A stretch of 64,000 nucleotides of DNA, from the NCBI RefSeq assembly GCF_003369915.1, contig NC_046674.1:12958001-13022000 (forward strand), read 5' to 3'. The stretch is from Drosophila miranda (lineage: Eukaryota > Arthropoda > Insecta > Diptera > Drosophilidae). The position numbers were made by a program, and so were the translations under genes. Every line of letters begins with the position of its first letter. Within the stretch, counting starts at the first letter, position 1. The notes beneath the pieces are model-generated. The model searched no databases and was not told the DNA's origin. It saw only the letters and a list, made by a program, of their open reading frames with translations. Below are positions 1-12,460 of this stretch, piece after piece.

Positions 1-3000
1 ATCTCTCAGGTTGTTGTGTCAGTGTGTTGGTGGGAAAGTGCTCCCCAGTCGCTAGTTGTCGGCCTTCGGATTGCACTTCTGTGTGCGGCCACACATAGAT
101 CATAAAAATGCTACACCAAATTTATGGCCAAGAGCCGGCCAAGCCAAATGCTATCCCAAAAGTATGACAAGGCAAAGATCTGTAAAGTTTCGCTAAGACA
201 CTTACTCGGCGGGTGTCTTACGCTCTTTGGCTGGAATTAATTGCAAAAGTTTTTCCCAAATCAGAGATGAGAGAGGAGCAGGGCAGGGCAGGGCAGAGCC
301 GAGCAGAGGAAGGGCTGAACGGCTGACAGGGTGGGATTTTCCGAATATCAATTCAGAAAATAGTTTCAATTATTCATTAACTTTGCCCAGCGAATACTCT
401 CTCAAACTCAATCTCAATCTCCAGTCTGTTGTTCCCTCATAAATATTTGTCTTAAAAATTAAAAACCAAGTTATTTACATTGGAAGGCAGGGTTCTTAAG
501 CTCATTTTAAATTTATTAGACCACCCGCACCCGTTCCTTCATCTTTTGTTAACTTTCTGCTGTGTTCTTACGGTTCTGTGCCACAATTATTTGTCGGCAG
601 AGGTAGGACCTACATCAATCTTGAAGATTACGCACAGATACAATTTGCAGAACATTAAGCACCAACAGCAGTGTTCTCCCAATGGAGAAGCAGAACCAGA
701 ACCATTTTGGACATTATGCTAATCGGATAAACCTTTTTCTGCCTGATTCTCTGGGACATAAATGAAATATAACTTTGGGTCCCCACAGGCGGCAGTCAAG
801 CAGCAGCAGCAGATGTTAGATTGCAAGAAGAATGGCCAGAAAATCTCTTCTGCCGGCTGGCCATTCCCCAAGTTCATTGACCAAAAAAGAGAATTATTTT
901 CCACTCACCGAAAGATGTCCAGTTAGAAGGTTCGAAAACAGCAAAATTCACTTTTAAGCCATCGAATGCTTAAGATTTTAAATCGAATCTAGGATTTATT
1001 TGAAACATTTCGGGACATAGTTTTGGCCAAGAACTAACTGCATCTGCCAACCATGTGTGGCCCGTGTGGCAGTCAGTCAGTGGCGCGTCTTTGCTTTCAC
1101 ACATACAAAAAACAAATGAATTTCCAAGTAACCAAAAAATGTCGAGAAAATTCCGAGAAAAGCGTGCGTGCGGCGCAGCTATGGAAAACCAACTGAAAAA
1201 CTGCGAATAACGTATGCCGCTGCGGCGGCCCCAGACGATTGTCGCTGTTGCCTTTCGGGCACCGGTGGGGCAGCACGGGGCGCGGGGCACGGGGTGGCAC
1301 TTTCGTTGCTCGGTATTTCCTGCGCGCCTGTCGAAAGTGTTGCCAGCTATGTGGCGTCGGCAGTGGAGTCGATCAGCTGTTTTGCTTAGCGCCGGGTTCC
1401 ACAACAGATTGAAGCAACTGGTGCAGAACAGCGTCCACACGGAATGGGATCCACAGCAACAGCAACGTGTGGACGGCAGCAACAGCTGGTCGGTGGACTT
1501 GTTGAGGATTTTGCAGATTTTCCCAAAGAGAGGCAGCCCAAAACCGAAGAGCGACCCAAAGAGAGAGCAAAGAGAGAACTTCCAGCTCTGTGCAGAATTG
1601 TCTTTTGCCTTTGCAAAGACATTTTGCTGTGGATCGCATTCGAAACGGATTCTTATGAATGAAAAATCCCCAGTGGAAAGCCCCCTACGGTCCGAAGCGC
1701 GCCAAAAACTTGTCTGTTTGCCACTTGCCTCATATTCGGAGTCTATTTATGCCACAACAACTTTTTTGCTGGTCAAATTTATGGTAGAACCCCCCACCAT
1801 ATGGCAGTTTAACCTTTTTTTCCTGCTGTTGGCCGGGGCGTATGGGGCAATAAATCATCCAATGATAAACCTACTTTCCTCACTCTCCACCACTTTTTTG
1901 TTGTTGTTTATTTAAGCCAACTACAGCGGAGTTTTAATAGACCCTCCCTCTGGTTCCTGCAGGGTGCCGGGGAGGGGGGGAGGGGGCGATGGGGTGTAAA
2001 TGTACATAAAAGTACCCGTTCGAGTGGCCGTAAAACTCGTATCTTCTGCTGAGGGATTTGAATTTATTTATTTTCTCTTTATTTTTGTGCATTTTTCAAG
2101 TGCTTTATTGTTGGAGATTTATGCGCAAGGGGGCTAGGGGGAGAGGGCCCCAAATGGGGATTTATTCGTGAAAATTTATGCTTGCATTTCAATTTACTCT
2201 CTCTCTCTCCCTCTGTCTCTCCTATCGCTATGGCTGTATCCTTTTTGAGCATATGTTGATTAACTTAAGCTACTATTTATGGCAGGATTTTCACCACTTT
2301 TTTGCAAACATTTTCACACGAAAACGTAGGCCAGAGCGTTAAGATTGATAGAGTTTTCCAGAGAAAATTAACTTAAAGTGAACTCAAGCCTGAAAATCCA
2401 AAAAGAACACTAAATGGAGGATGTTATGGGCGGAAAAATCGTATGTAAGTGAGAGGAAAAGTCTTCAACAAACCAAAGAATACGCCTTCAAGTTTTTGTC
2501 CGCCTTTTTTCGTACCTTTTTGATATTTAGGGAAGGAAATTCAATGAAAATAGACTTAAGATCAATTTATTTTTGGCAAATTTGAAAAGGAAAATATATA
2601 AAAGTTATTAAAAAATCAAAGTCGAAGATAATTTAAGCAGAAAATAATATAGTTCTAAATTTCCTGCACATTTTTTGTAAATTTTTTATGGGGCTCCAAA
2701 AGCTTTTTGTCATATTTCCCCTCAAACAGCAGGGAAAAATGGTGAAAAAATATTTAAAATTTAAAAAAAAACGCAAATTTAAGCCACATTTAAGCTACTG
2801 TTCTCATACTTCTCCTTGATTGACGTGCCCCCAGGCGGTGGCACTACCAAAAATTCCACCAGCCGCAAAAGAAACACATAATCTCTCTTTTCCCCCGCCC
2901 CAAAAAAAAAATCATCCTTCAATTTATGTCACATTTCGTACAAGAATCTGACATCCCCTCGAGAGGGCAGGGTGCAGTGCGGGAGGAGCCCTCAATTATG

Positions 3001-5922
3001 TGCCTCTAAGTGGCGTTAAAACCAAATCAATAATATTTCCCCTTTTCCCAGGAACCACCGACAGCACCGGCAGCAACGTGCAGAGAATGGGGAATGAGAG
3101 GAATGGGGAATGTTGACAATGTGGAAATTTCTGTGGAACGAGAAGGAAAAGCCTCCCATTAGAGATGCAGGGTAAACGCCTCCTGCTCCCTCGTTCCTCC
3201 CTCCGAAACAGCCTCCTCCTACTCCACCCCCGAGTGAATGAATTGTGAAATGACATTCAATAAGCATTCAAACATTCGTACATTCGAGAGATGTTCAATT
3301 ATTTTTCAATTGCATCGATTTGCGGAACGACTGCGAGTATATTCCGGGCTAACAAAAGGAAAATGTAATTATCCTCGTGGCCCAGGGAAAATGCAAAAAT
3401 TGGGGATTGGAAGATTTGCCTTTGTTTGCACGTGACCCATTGAAAATAAGCCCGAAAGATGGAAGGCGGAAGATGGAAGACGGAAGTCGGAAGTCGTTTG
3501 GCAGTCACTTTTGTGGCAGACAGAGCTGTCTCTGTTTTCCACACCGGCTGCCACATGGCCCACATATTGTGTGGCCTGTGGGCGTGTATCTATCTGTCAG
3601 ATGGTTAGCTACTTTGCATTAAAGCTGCCCCAGAGAGAAACAGCAGGAGCGTTGAGAACTACAATATCCAATCCGATGGCTGTCCAGCCATGGGGCTCGG
3701 CTCTGACTCTCGATGGAAATGCGTGTTAGCGCGGGTAATGGCCCCAAGTTAAGAGATGGAGAGGGAGCAAAGGCGGAGGTGGAGGTGGAGGAGGCTGGGA
3801 ATGGCCGAACGGATGTGTGTGTTTGGGGTTTGGGAAATGCTGACTTGACAGCGGACACAGCCCCAAAAAGCGTAGCACAGACAGGCAGAGAAGCGTAAGC
3901 CCCAGGAGCGCTATAATCTCTAACCAATTCACATGGAAATGGAAGGGAAATGGAATGGAATGGTGGATGGAGGGACGTATCTCCACTTAGGCGGCAGACG
4001 GTAGACGGTAGATGGCAGCCAGGAGTATCTCTGGAGCCATTATCTTGGAAGACTTTGAAGAGCATCAAAGTTAAATCAGAGTGAAATCTCTGGGAAATGC
4101 CAACTATTCTCAGCTTTAATGTGCTCTCTATCTCTCTCTCCCTTGCTCTCTGCCGTGTTGATATTTTGTTAACAAATTTATTTGCACAGCATTTTCATGG
4201 TTTCGTTTTTGGCATTTTCCACAGCTCTCCTAGTCCTTTACAGTCTTTCGATTAACCAGAAAAGTGCTTCGAATGTTTTGTTCAGCTTTCGAACACAAAA
4301 GAAATCAAAGCATTCTCTGAAATGTTGCCATTCCCTTCCCCTACCTCCCTCCCTCCCTCCATCCATCCCTGCCTCCTGTCAAAACCCATTTCAAGTGGGC
4401 GCCAGAGTGTAGTGTCGTCTACAACGAACCTACAAACCGCAGGATAAACATTCCCTACACCTAACCCATGGATAAGCTTCCCCACATTCCCGACGGTAGT
4501 CCCTCCCGAGGGGAGGTCCTGCGGCTGACAGCCCACGTTTTTTGACAGTCCCAAGTCGCAGTCACTTTTCAGTGAGGAGATTGGAAAAGAATGTGTGCCC
4601 ACGAAGAGTGTACTCACTCGTGCTGTCAATCTCTCGTATGGATTGGAGTTGATTTAGCCACGGGGATAAGGCCTTAAAAGTGTACCCAACTGTCAGATAG
4701 AGCAGCATTTAGACATCATTCGAATGTCGGGGGACATGTTGCACAAGATGGGGCGAAATATATTCACTCAAATTGAGTTTTCTGTCGCTGTTTAGGCCGT
4801 GTATCTTTTCATGAGAAGAGCCTTGGGAAGAGAAAGAGGACGTCGTTTCTTTCTTCCTCCAGAGTGGGGAGAGGAGTTGAGTCCCCAAATGGGCTTCGCC
4901 TGCGTCCCACCTTTTGTACGCCGCCCCAAAGTGCAGGAAAATGCCTTCTTCTTCTCCTCCTCAAAGTCCAGGAAAAATTTAAAATTGCACGTCTTTCCGC
5001 GGCTTCTGGCCGTGGCTTTCAGCATTAATATAATTACAGTCTGCGTTTTTTTATTTTTTCGGTGGACCCTCTGCAGCGGAAAATCATTTGTCAGTCTTTC
5101 TGCTGTGCTGCTGTGCTGCTGTGGCTGTCATCTGTTGTCAGATGCTCCTTTGACGTCCTTGATGCCACGTTTGCTTGCAACTTTTGCTTTTACCTTACCC
5201 CTTTCTCAGACAGAGAGAGACGGTCTGCCGTGGCTGCGGTTCTTGCCAACGAAACACTTTTCTTTCTTAACAATTTTATTTGTAATTCTATTTTATTTAT
5301 CCGCCTTTGTCACATCAAAGGGCAGCCAGCGCCAGCCTTTGGGGAAAGCACTTTCTCTTACGAGGATTTCCTATCCTTGCTTTCTTTTCTGCAAAGCTTT
5401 TTAAAGGCGATTTGGAGTTGTGAAATTAAATTAAAGAACACATAAGTGACAGATACTTTTCCATTTATGGGTAGCTTTCTTTTTCACTTTAATTAAAAAC
5501 AATCTCTAGATGGAATTACGGGTATTTTTGTACAGAATATTCCTTTGACTCGCATTTTCTTGTTTATGGAACTCTGAAAAAAAAGGTTGCCGTCTCTTCA
5601 TTCATTTCTCATTTTAGTTCAATTAAAAAGTTATAAAGCTTTTCGCAAAACTCGAAATAATATTCCCCGCACCCCCCTCCGGAGACCTAATTAAGCAAAA
5701 TATTTGAATACTTTGTTTTGTATTTATTTAGTTTTTTTAACCTTTTTTTCTGTACGCTGCAGTTATTTTTTTCCTGCTTTTTTGTTGTAGTTGCTGTCTT
5801 TCGACTTTTTTGGGTGCCACGCCCACGCAGTTCTGCGTTTGTAAATCAAGCGAGAGACAAGTTTATCGTCGCTTTTGTTGCTGGTGTGACAGCTGCTTCC
5901 AGTCCCAGATGAGGCAGAGAGA

Positions 5923-5941
5923 GGGAGGGAGGGGGGGAGGG
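5923..5941 (+). other. G-quadruplex-type G-run cluster
   Basis: Four G runs of 3, 3, 7 and 3 bases are separated by single A residues, which fits the standard four-run G-quadruplex pattern with one-base loops. A second, looser G-run cluster lies at about 1969-1995. No gene is near enough to suggest a role. Confidence 0.55.
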
Positions 5942-7372
5942 AGAGACAGGCCACAATTTGGGGCAACGGCAGGGGTTCTATCTATCTATCTCCCGTGGTT
6001 CTTTCGGGGATTAAAGGGTCAGAAAGGTGACCTTTCGATGAGCACTAAAGAATATTAAAGCACTAGGATATAATAATGGATCTGTATGGGGACACTGGGT
6101 TCTACGATGAAATAACTATCGGTACTGTCGGGTATCGGAGCAGGAAATTCAGTGTGGGCAGAAGTGTGCAGCATTCCCAGTAGTGATTGCTCAGTGACCT
6201 TTGGACCCCCCCAAGAAACCCCCTTCTTAAAAAGTGCGAAAACTGCGAAAAAGGCGTTGCAACATTGTGTCCCGCTGGCGAAAGTGGGCGTAATTAACAC
6301 GCCACGAAGCCATAACGAAAAACCAAAGGACAAAGATCGCAGAAAGAGGGCGACAGAGAGGGAGAGACAGACAAGAGCTGCTGATTAATTGATTTTTTAT
6401 TGGGGGAAACAACTCTTTCGACGCCTTTCGGCTGTTTCCCCAAAGTGAATCGGAAGCCACTGCAACGCTGACTCGGCGAGAGACTGAATGGAGGAAGGGA
6501 GCTCCAGACAGACGCCGTGTCCGTGTCCGTGTCGTGCAATTTATCAGCCAACTTTCCAATTAGTGGTAGCATTAAAGATGAAAAGAGAGAGTCGACACAG
6601 GAGTCGAGTCGCGCGACTCGCGTCTCCGGGGCAATTACGTTGCCAACTTCAGTGCGAAGCTACCAAAGGAATGGTGGCGCCAAGTGGCAGAGCATTTCCG
6701 CAGTTCCGTTGCGGGAAAACGATATGGAAATGGAGCAATGCAATCAGAGCATCCCCATCCCCCTGCATTGGCAATGTGTTTGGCAAGGAACCTGGCGACA
6801 GATCAGACAGCTGCAATTTGCTTTATTCATTTTATTATAAGAGATTTTTCAACACTCTCTAGGAAATTATACAGAATTCAAGGGAATTCGAAGGTTGAAA
6901 TTCGTTAGTCAGAGAGGACTCTTTTTAGAGGTAGGATACTCTATAATAGATCATTTCTGATTTTATGATAGGGGAACAATCTATAAAGATCTATAAAAAA
7001 GGTCCAAGAAGCTATTTCCTACTGAATTCTGTATTATTTTGATACAGAGATATTCAGAGAACATATATGGAGATGGGTATGGTTCTTTCTATCGAACTTC
7101 TCTTCTCTTTTCACTCCAAACTTTGGTCATTTAAGGGGGGTTGTCCTTAAAGAAGGCACGAGTATTGACCTCCACAAATGTGTGTATCGTATGCCTATCG
7201 TAGCTTAAGGCTAATCCAAACTGTAACTGAAACTGACTCTGAAACTGAAGATAATTTTGGCATTGCAGAAAAGTTGAATGAACTGCAGGACACCGAAAAA
7301 AACCCACTGGAAAGCCAAATACAAATACGAGTATCCCTTGGATATTTATTTACTTTACTCCTCCCTCTCTAA

Positions 7373-7376
<4 letters not shown>

Positions 7377-7406
<30 letters not shown>
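7377..7406. repeat. (CT)n microsatellite
   Basis: An uninterrupted CT dinucleotide tract of about 30 bases lies just past the probable polyadenylation signal of the yellow-g2-like gene. On the other strand it reads GAGAGA, the recognition sequence of GAGA factor and CLAMP, so it could bind these proteins; that is inference. Confidence 0.9.
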
Positions 7407-7410
<4 letters not shown>

Positions 7411-7428
7411 TTGAAGAACAATCAAATG

Positions 7429-7434
7429 TTTATT
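7429..7434 (-). terminator. Polyadenylation signal of the yellow-g2-like gene
   Basis: AATAAA is read on the minus strand about 220 bases past the stop codon at 7653. It is the first canonical signal downstream of the gene, so a 3' UTR of roughly 230-250 bases is expected. A (GT)n tract at 7590-7610 falls inside that UTR. Confidence 0.6.
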
Positions 7435-7652
7435 TGCTTAACTTAGATAACAACAGCGAAAAACAGTGGACAAAAGTCGTTTAGTTTATGTACAAAAACT
7501 GCATTCAAGAGCGCCCGAAAAAAAAAGGGGATTCGATTCTCATTCTCCGGCGCGAAACAGCATTTACCAGTGGCTTGGGGGAGATGTTTTGTGTGTGTGT
7601 GTGTGTGTGTACTGGTATATCTGTGTTGAGTGCTCTATGGTCCATGGGCGCT

Positions 7653-8883
7653 CTACCAACATCCCTGCATGAGGCCCAACTGCTGTATGGCACCACAGCC
7701 CACACGGTTCTGCATATAGTCGGGGAAATTGCTCTGCAAAACACGCATCGTGTTCCGTTTGTAGTCGGGCACCGCATGGGTCACCAGCTGACACGTTTGA
7801 CTCCTGTACACGGGCTTAAAGTTGGCCTCCGCGAAGGTGGAGTTTGTGTCCCAGCGATAGACCTCGGCATCGCCTTCATTGCGGAAGAATATGGCCGAGC
7901 CATTGTCGGTGCCGATGATGACCATGCGAGTGGGTTTCTTGCCAAGATCTAAGGGATACGCAGGGATACATAGAGCTGGAGGAATGGAAGAGAGAGAAGG
8001 AGATTCAGGACTTACCCAAGATACGTCCATCGGCAACGCCACTGCGAAGGTACTCGGATTTGAGGGAGAAAAGCTTGCTGGTGCTCAAGTAGGTGAAGTA
8101 CAGCTCGGTGGAGCCGCAGTCCCTCCGGATGAGAGCAATGTAGAGGACATCCCTCGAACGACAGCCGGCAGAGACAGCCTTCGGGAGGACCACGCGGAAG
8201 CCGCGATCCGCTTGCAGATTGTACACGATGATGGCACGGTTGGCGGCATCACTGACGTACACAAAGCAGCCCCCATCCGGGGCATAGTCCACCACCAGAT
8301 ACTGCAGTCGCGAACTGCTCGACGTGAGGCCCTCCAGGGAGACTGTCTTGAGGACCTTTCCCGTCTTCACGGACATGGCCACCACCTTGGGGGCGCACTT
8401 TCGCACGGGGGTCTCGAGGGTGTTGACAATGCCCGTGTCGAGGACCCACAGCACCTCGTTCTGATCCACCACTAGATCCACGACGGACTGGAGAGCCTTG
8501 CAGTTGCCCTCCTCCTGGAGATCCCAGCAGGGATACGGCTTGAAGGTCGTGGAGCAGGTGCCCGGCTTCACGCTCGTCTTGACCAGGGTGGCGGGCACAC
8601 CCTTCCGGTAGCGGGGCAGCGCCAGATAGATGGTGTCCCCAATGAGCTGTGCCCGTGTCGCGATCACATTCTTGGAGACGTACTTCCCCGAGCTCTTGAA
8701 CAGCGACTTGGTGCTGGCGCAGGGGAACTCGAACTGTCCGCCCGTCCACTGGATAGGCTGGGCGTCGGAATGGGCCCGATCTGGGGTCCACAGCCCGTAC
8801 TTTGTGCCCTGCGCGTGGCACAGATGTGCCGCCCAAAGGAGCACGACTGCGGAGAGCCAAGGGAGCCTCGTCTTGAGTGCCAT
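7653..8883 (-). CDS. yellow-g2: Yellow/MRJP-family secreted protein, yellow-g2-like
   Basis: Two exons, 8016-8883 and 7653-7948, are joined by a 67-base GTAAGT...TTAG intron and give 387 residues. A signal peptide of about 25 residues (ending near LCHAQG) is followed by a Yellow/major-royal-jelly domain. Family hallmarks include PYPCWDLQEEGNC, the LDTGIVNTLE segment and DYAPDGGCFVYVSDA. Members are secreted beta-propellers. In D. melanogaster yellow-g and yellow-g2 act in ovarian follicle cells in making or hardening the eggshell. The start is the only one that gives a clean signal peptide, and a TATA box lies about 100 bases upstream of it. It is divergent from a second Yellow gene at 13.5 kb. 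Which of the two is g and which g2 rests on remembered gene order, not alignment; the family call is firm. Confidence 0.88.
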
Positions 8884-8980
8884 TCTGTGATGCTGGGGCT
8901 AATGCTGGGGCTATTGATGGGTGCAGACTGCTGCAGACGACGTGTGCGGCTATGCTCTCAGACTCCATTAAGTGTCGTGC

Positions 8981-8987
8981 TTTTATA
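8981..8987 (-). promoter_or_regulatory. TATA box of the yellow-g2-like gene
   Basis: TATAAAA is read on the minus strand about 98 bases upstream of the ATG at 8883. Transcription should start near 8955, giving a 5' UTR of about 70 bases. A strong TATA box fits tissue-restricted, high-level expression. Confidence 0.75.
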
Positions 8988-11900
8988 ACCATAGTCGCAC
9001 CACCAGAAACGTTCCAGGGCATCGTGCAACGTGCTCTGCCGCCGATTCTCAATTTCAAAACTAGCAAAAACAACAGCAAAAAACCATCAGAGAACCTTGG
9101 CAAAAAGTTTACTCAACGCGAAAGTGGAAAAATGATTGCTGGCTTCTGTGGTTAGTGCTGGAAATAACTAAAATAGTTTAAGCGCAGAAACCGCAACAAG
9201 TGGCGCCCCACCCCCGTTCAAGGAGCAGCGGCAGCAGCAGCAGAGGGGAGAATGTCCTCCAAGGATGGAGGATGTCCTCCAGCTGCGATGGGCAGCCAAT
9301 GAAGTGATTGCAATTACTGTTTGATGGCCCCGAGAAAGCCCCACAAGTGTCGTCGTCGTCGGTGGCCGGTCGTCGGTCGCCGGTCGCCGGTCGTCTGTCT
9401 CCTGATTGCCGGCGGTATTTTTAGCTAATTGATTATGTGCACATGCACAATCTTTGGAGAATTGACCCTCTCGGATACTGTGATTTAACGAGCTGTAATT
9501 TTCAAAGCCGCACGATGACTGCAGGCTTTGATTGTGGAGTGCTGTGTGGAGTGGAGCGAAGAGTGGTCTCCTTGTTTGCCCGACATTCCCGTAATTACCC
9601 TCTGAATAGGGTTTAAGCTCTCTATCTGTCTCTCTCTCTCTCTCTCTCCTCCAGTCAAGCATTCAACCCGGAATCATGGCATGCCATGCCACACAGACAT
9701 GGCCCATGGCTCCAACGTGTTTGGCATGTCAAATTGTCAGCCAAAGACCCGCATTCCCCCTCAATAGCTCAATGATTTATATGCCACCAGCAGCAGCAGC
9801 AGCAGCAAGCAGCAAGCAGTCGGCTCCCCCCACATGGCTACACAAATTTACCCGCAAGAAAAGCAAAAAAAAAAAAAAAAATCGAATTGATGACAAGCAT
9901 TTCCGGGATAGCCGCTCATCTGACACATAATTTATGTAAGCCCCCCCAACCAGTGGTGGCGGGGGGTATTGGGGCGATAAGAGATAGCCCCTACCGCTGA
10001 CCCCCATTAGCCACCCTCCCAGTTGTCACCTTTAAGCCACACACACACACACACACACAAACACACACAGGTTTTTTTTATTGCCGGTTTAACGGGGCGT
10101 ATGCGTCATGAGAGGAAGGGAGAGCAAGGGAGCCACGCGAGAGCGGGATTTATGCAAACGCCAACAAAATGCTTCTTTAAAACTCTCTTTCCCCCACCTC
10201 CCACTCTTAGCCTCCTCCCCTGCGGGTCGATGGATGAACTTTTATATATGCCAATGCTCGTAAAATTCCAATTGAAAACGCAAATAAGCCAATAATTTGT
10301 CCGGCCACAAAACAAAACAAAAATAAACAGAAACAGAAATATAAAGCAAACAATATAAAGAAGAATTCTTGATAGACAAAGGGGATACCTCTCCACTTGT
10401 AGGGAGCAGAAAACGTAATTTAAAGACGGCAAAAACCCAAGAAAACTAAAGAAAAATACTTTACTGGGAGCACATTTGGTACATTCCTATAGGGGGACTC
10501 AGTAGATCTTAAGTAGACCCTAAAGGGTCTCCGGAAACAAAGAGATACCAGCACATACCTCCCCGTCACATACCCACCGACAACTCCAATATACCCTTCC
10601 GGAGTACGATGCCCAGCTACAAGAAGAACAATAAATATTGTCTGTGGTCACGTTTGAATTTCTTTGGTAAATGGGCCGCGACTTGTATTTAATTTTACAA
10701 GTATTTATGCAAAGTCAAGCGATTTAAGCGACAAAAATCACATAAATTACGGCCGCACGAGAGTTTATAAGATATTCTGTGGAATTAGAAGAAGTTTTGC
10801 CAACTTTCTCTGAAGCTTAAGCCGAAGTTTTGGGCAAATCTTTCAGCTTTTCAGCGATTGACCCTCGTTAATCACAGAATATGTAAATGCTGGAGCGGGC
10901 TTAAAGTTTTGGCCTAGAGGGTACTAAAAGGGCACCCAATAGAGAGGGGTATTCATCCGGCCATCCAATCCAATCTTTAGATTTTTGCTGACTTTTCCCC
11001 CATAAATGACCATCGATTCAGCCCCTAACCAGTGGAGCAGCTTTGGTTAATTGAAATTCTTTTTGTCAGTGCTTTCTGAGTGCATTTATGGCGGGGAATC
11101 CACCGAACTAAATTGAATTGTGGGTGTGTTTTCGTATTTATGATCTCAATGATGGCTCCCCACTGATGGCAGAATTCTAAAACATTCCCTTATTTATATT
11201 TACGCATCTGCCAAATACCGCAAGTAGAATAACATTTTGCGAGCATTTTGGCTGTCGACTTGTGGGGGGTTTCGGAGGCCGGCATACACTTTCCTCGAGG
11301 CAAAAACATAAACGGAAACCTTAATCATTCGCATCGAATTTTCTACATTTTCCCATTAGTGGCTTGCAATGCATTCCGCTTTTCTATGCCATTCTCTATA
11401 GAGTGTTTATCGCTTTGCCTTTGGTATAAATTTAAATTTTTTGATATTTTTGCTGTTATTATTTATATTGAAACGCATAAATATTTATCTACAGCTCAGG
11501 CTTCAGCTTCAGCGTGCGCCTGATGGCTGATGGCTGATGGCATCGTTAGACAGAGAGGGAAAGCATGAAAGCATCAGAAAGAGGGAGACAGACTCTGTCC
11601 GACAGATTGGCAGACAATCCACCCACACATAGACACACACACACCCACACCCACACACACCCATACACACCCCCACACACACATGCGTTGCTGTGGGAGT
11701 GTGCTTCGGTGCCACAAATTTGGAAATGACCATCTGAGGGCAGCGGAGACGAGCAGAGCCTGAGACGGAGGCAGATTATTAAAACGAATTTCACACAAAT
11801 TCAATCTGCATGTAATTTGGAATTATGGACAGACCAGCCGAGACAGCTCTCTCCCTCTCACTCACTCGTTCCTTCTCGCTCTATCTCGATATGCAGCGAT

Positions 11901-12371
11901 ACGGAAGCCAAATCTTTGAACCCTCCGAAAAAGGGTTCAACATTTTTGTTATTCTTTCGTTTATGAAAATATTGACCAGCCGGCGGACGACAGATTAAAT
12001 TTTTGCGTGCGAGATTTAATGGAGGGGCAGGTCGTAATTCAATGCACGTGCTGGCGGCGGACACTGCCACTCCACGTGGCACAGACAAAGGCGAAGAAAG
12101 AACAATGAATGGGTGGCCCGGGAAGGAGGCCCAGGGTCAGACCGCCCTCCCCTACCCCCCGCCACCCGTATATGTCAACGCGTTTTATTTGATATTATTT
12201 GATGCGTGGGCGTTCGGGGGGTGGTGGGGGGTAGTGGGGGCTATGGGGGCTGTGGCATGACCACGTATTCGACATGTATTCTTCTTTACGAGAGGATAAG
12301 GTCATTGTCCCGGGAGGAACGGACACCTTTAATGGGTGCAATAATCCCGGGGCGAAATAAAAAGTGACATC
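8988..12371. other. Spacer between the divergent Yellow genes, left part
   Basis: No gene is recognised. The spacer holds a CT tract near 9632-9648, a CAG-rich stretch near 9788-9815, a (CA)n tract at 10039-10069, an AC-rich tract at about 11624-11684, AT-rich DNA around 10280-10800, and a regular G-run array at 12216-12249. By position it should hold the regulatory sequence, and possibly replication-origin sequence, of the eggshell cluster; nothing in the bases proves that. Confidence 0.55.
12216..12249 (+). other. Regular four-run G-quadruplex motif
   Basis: Four G runs of 6, 6, 5 and 5 bases start at 12216, 12226, 12236 and 12245, separated by four-base loops (TGGT, TAGT, CTAT). The nearly constant 10-base spacing is unusual for random G-rich DNA. 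It lies about 140 bases from the 3' end of the tRNA-Cys gene. Confidence 0.7.
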
Positions 12372-12377
12372 AAAAAA
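12372..12377 (-). terminator. RNA polymerase III terminator of tRNA-Cys
   Basis: Six T residues on the minus strand lie about 12 bases past the 3' end of the tRNA gene, a normal polymerase III stop signal. Confidence 0.8.
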
Positions 12378-12388
12378 GTTGTGTTCCA

Positions 12389-12460
12389 AGGGGGCACCCG
12401 GATTTGAACCGGGGGCCTCTCGATCTGCAGTCGAATGCTCTACCCCTGAGCTATACCCCC
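12389..12460 (-). tRNA. tRNA-Cys (anticodon GCA)
   Basis: The minus strand folds into a full cloverleaf. A 7-bp acceptor stem pairs GGGGGTA with TGCCCCC, the D arm is GCTC...GAGC, the anticodon loop CTGCAGA carries GCA, and the T arm is CCCGG-TTCAAAT-CCGGG. The internal B box GGTTCAAATCC is intact and the encoded discriminator base is T. There is no intron and the CCA end is not encoded, as usual for eukaryotes. The gene stands alone between the two Yellow genes. Confidence 0.97.

Larger units (their letters stand above)
1..7428. other. Intergenic or intronic stretch without a recognised gene
   Basis: I see no reading frame here that resembles a protein family. The open frames are short, overlap on both strands and are rich in simple-sequence translation. 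The stretch holds G-rich tracts (about 1969-1995 and 5923-5941), an AT-rich zone (about 2520-2800) and many poly-T and CT runs. It could be the intron or upstream region of a gene that lies beyond the left edge, or the regulatory flank of the yellow-g2-like gene. Confidence 0.6.

Noticed and set aside
1214-1915. A 233-codon open frame in the left intergenic region
   Set aside because: The translation is compositionally odd, has no family resemblance, and overlaps equally long frames on the other strand.
8249-9103. A 284-codon minus-strand frame overlapping the yellow-g2-like gene
   Set aside because: It is an alternative frame of the same exon and has no MRJP similarity.
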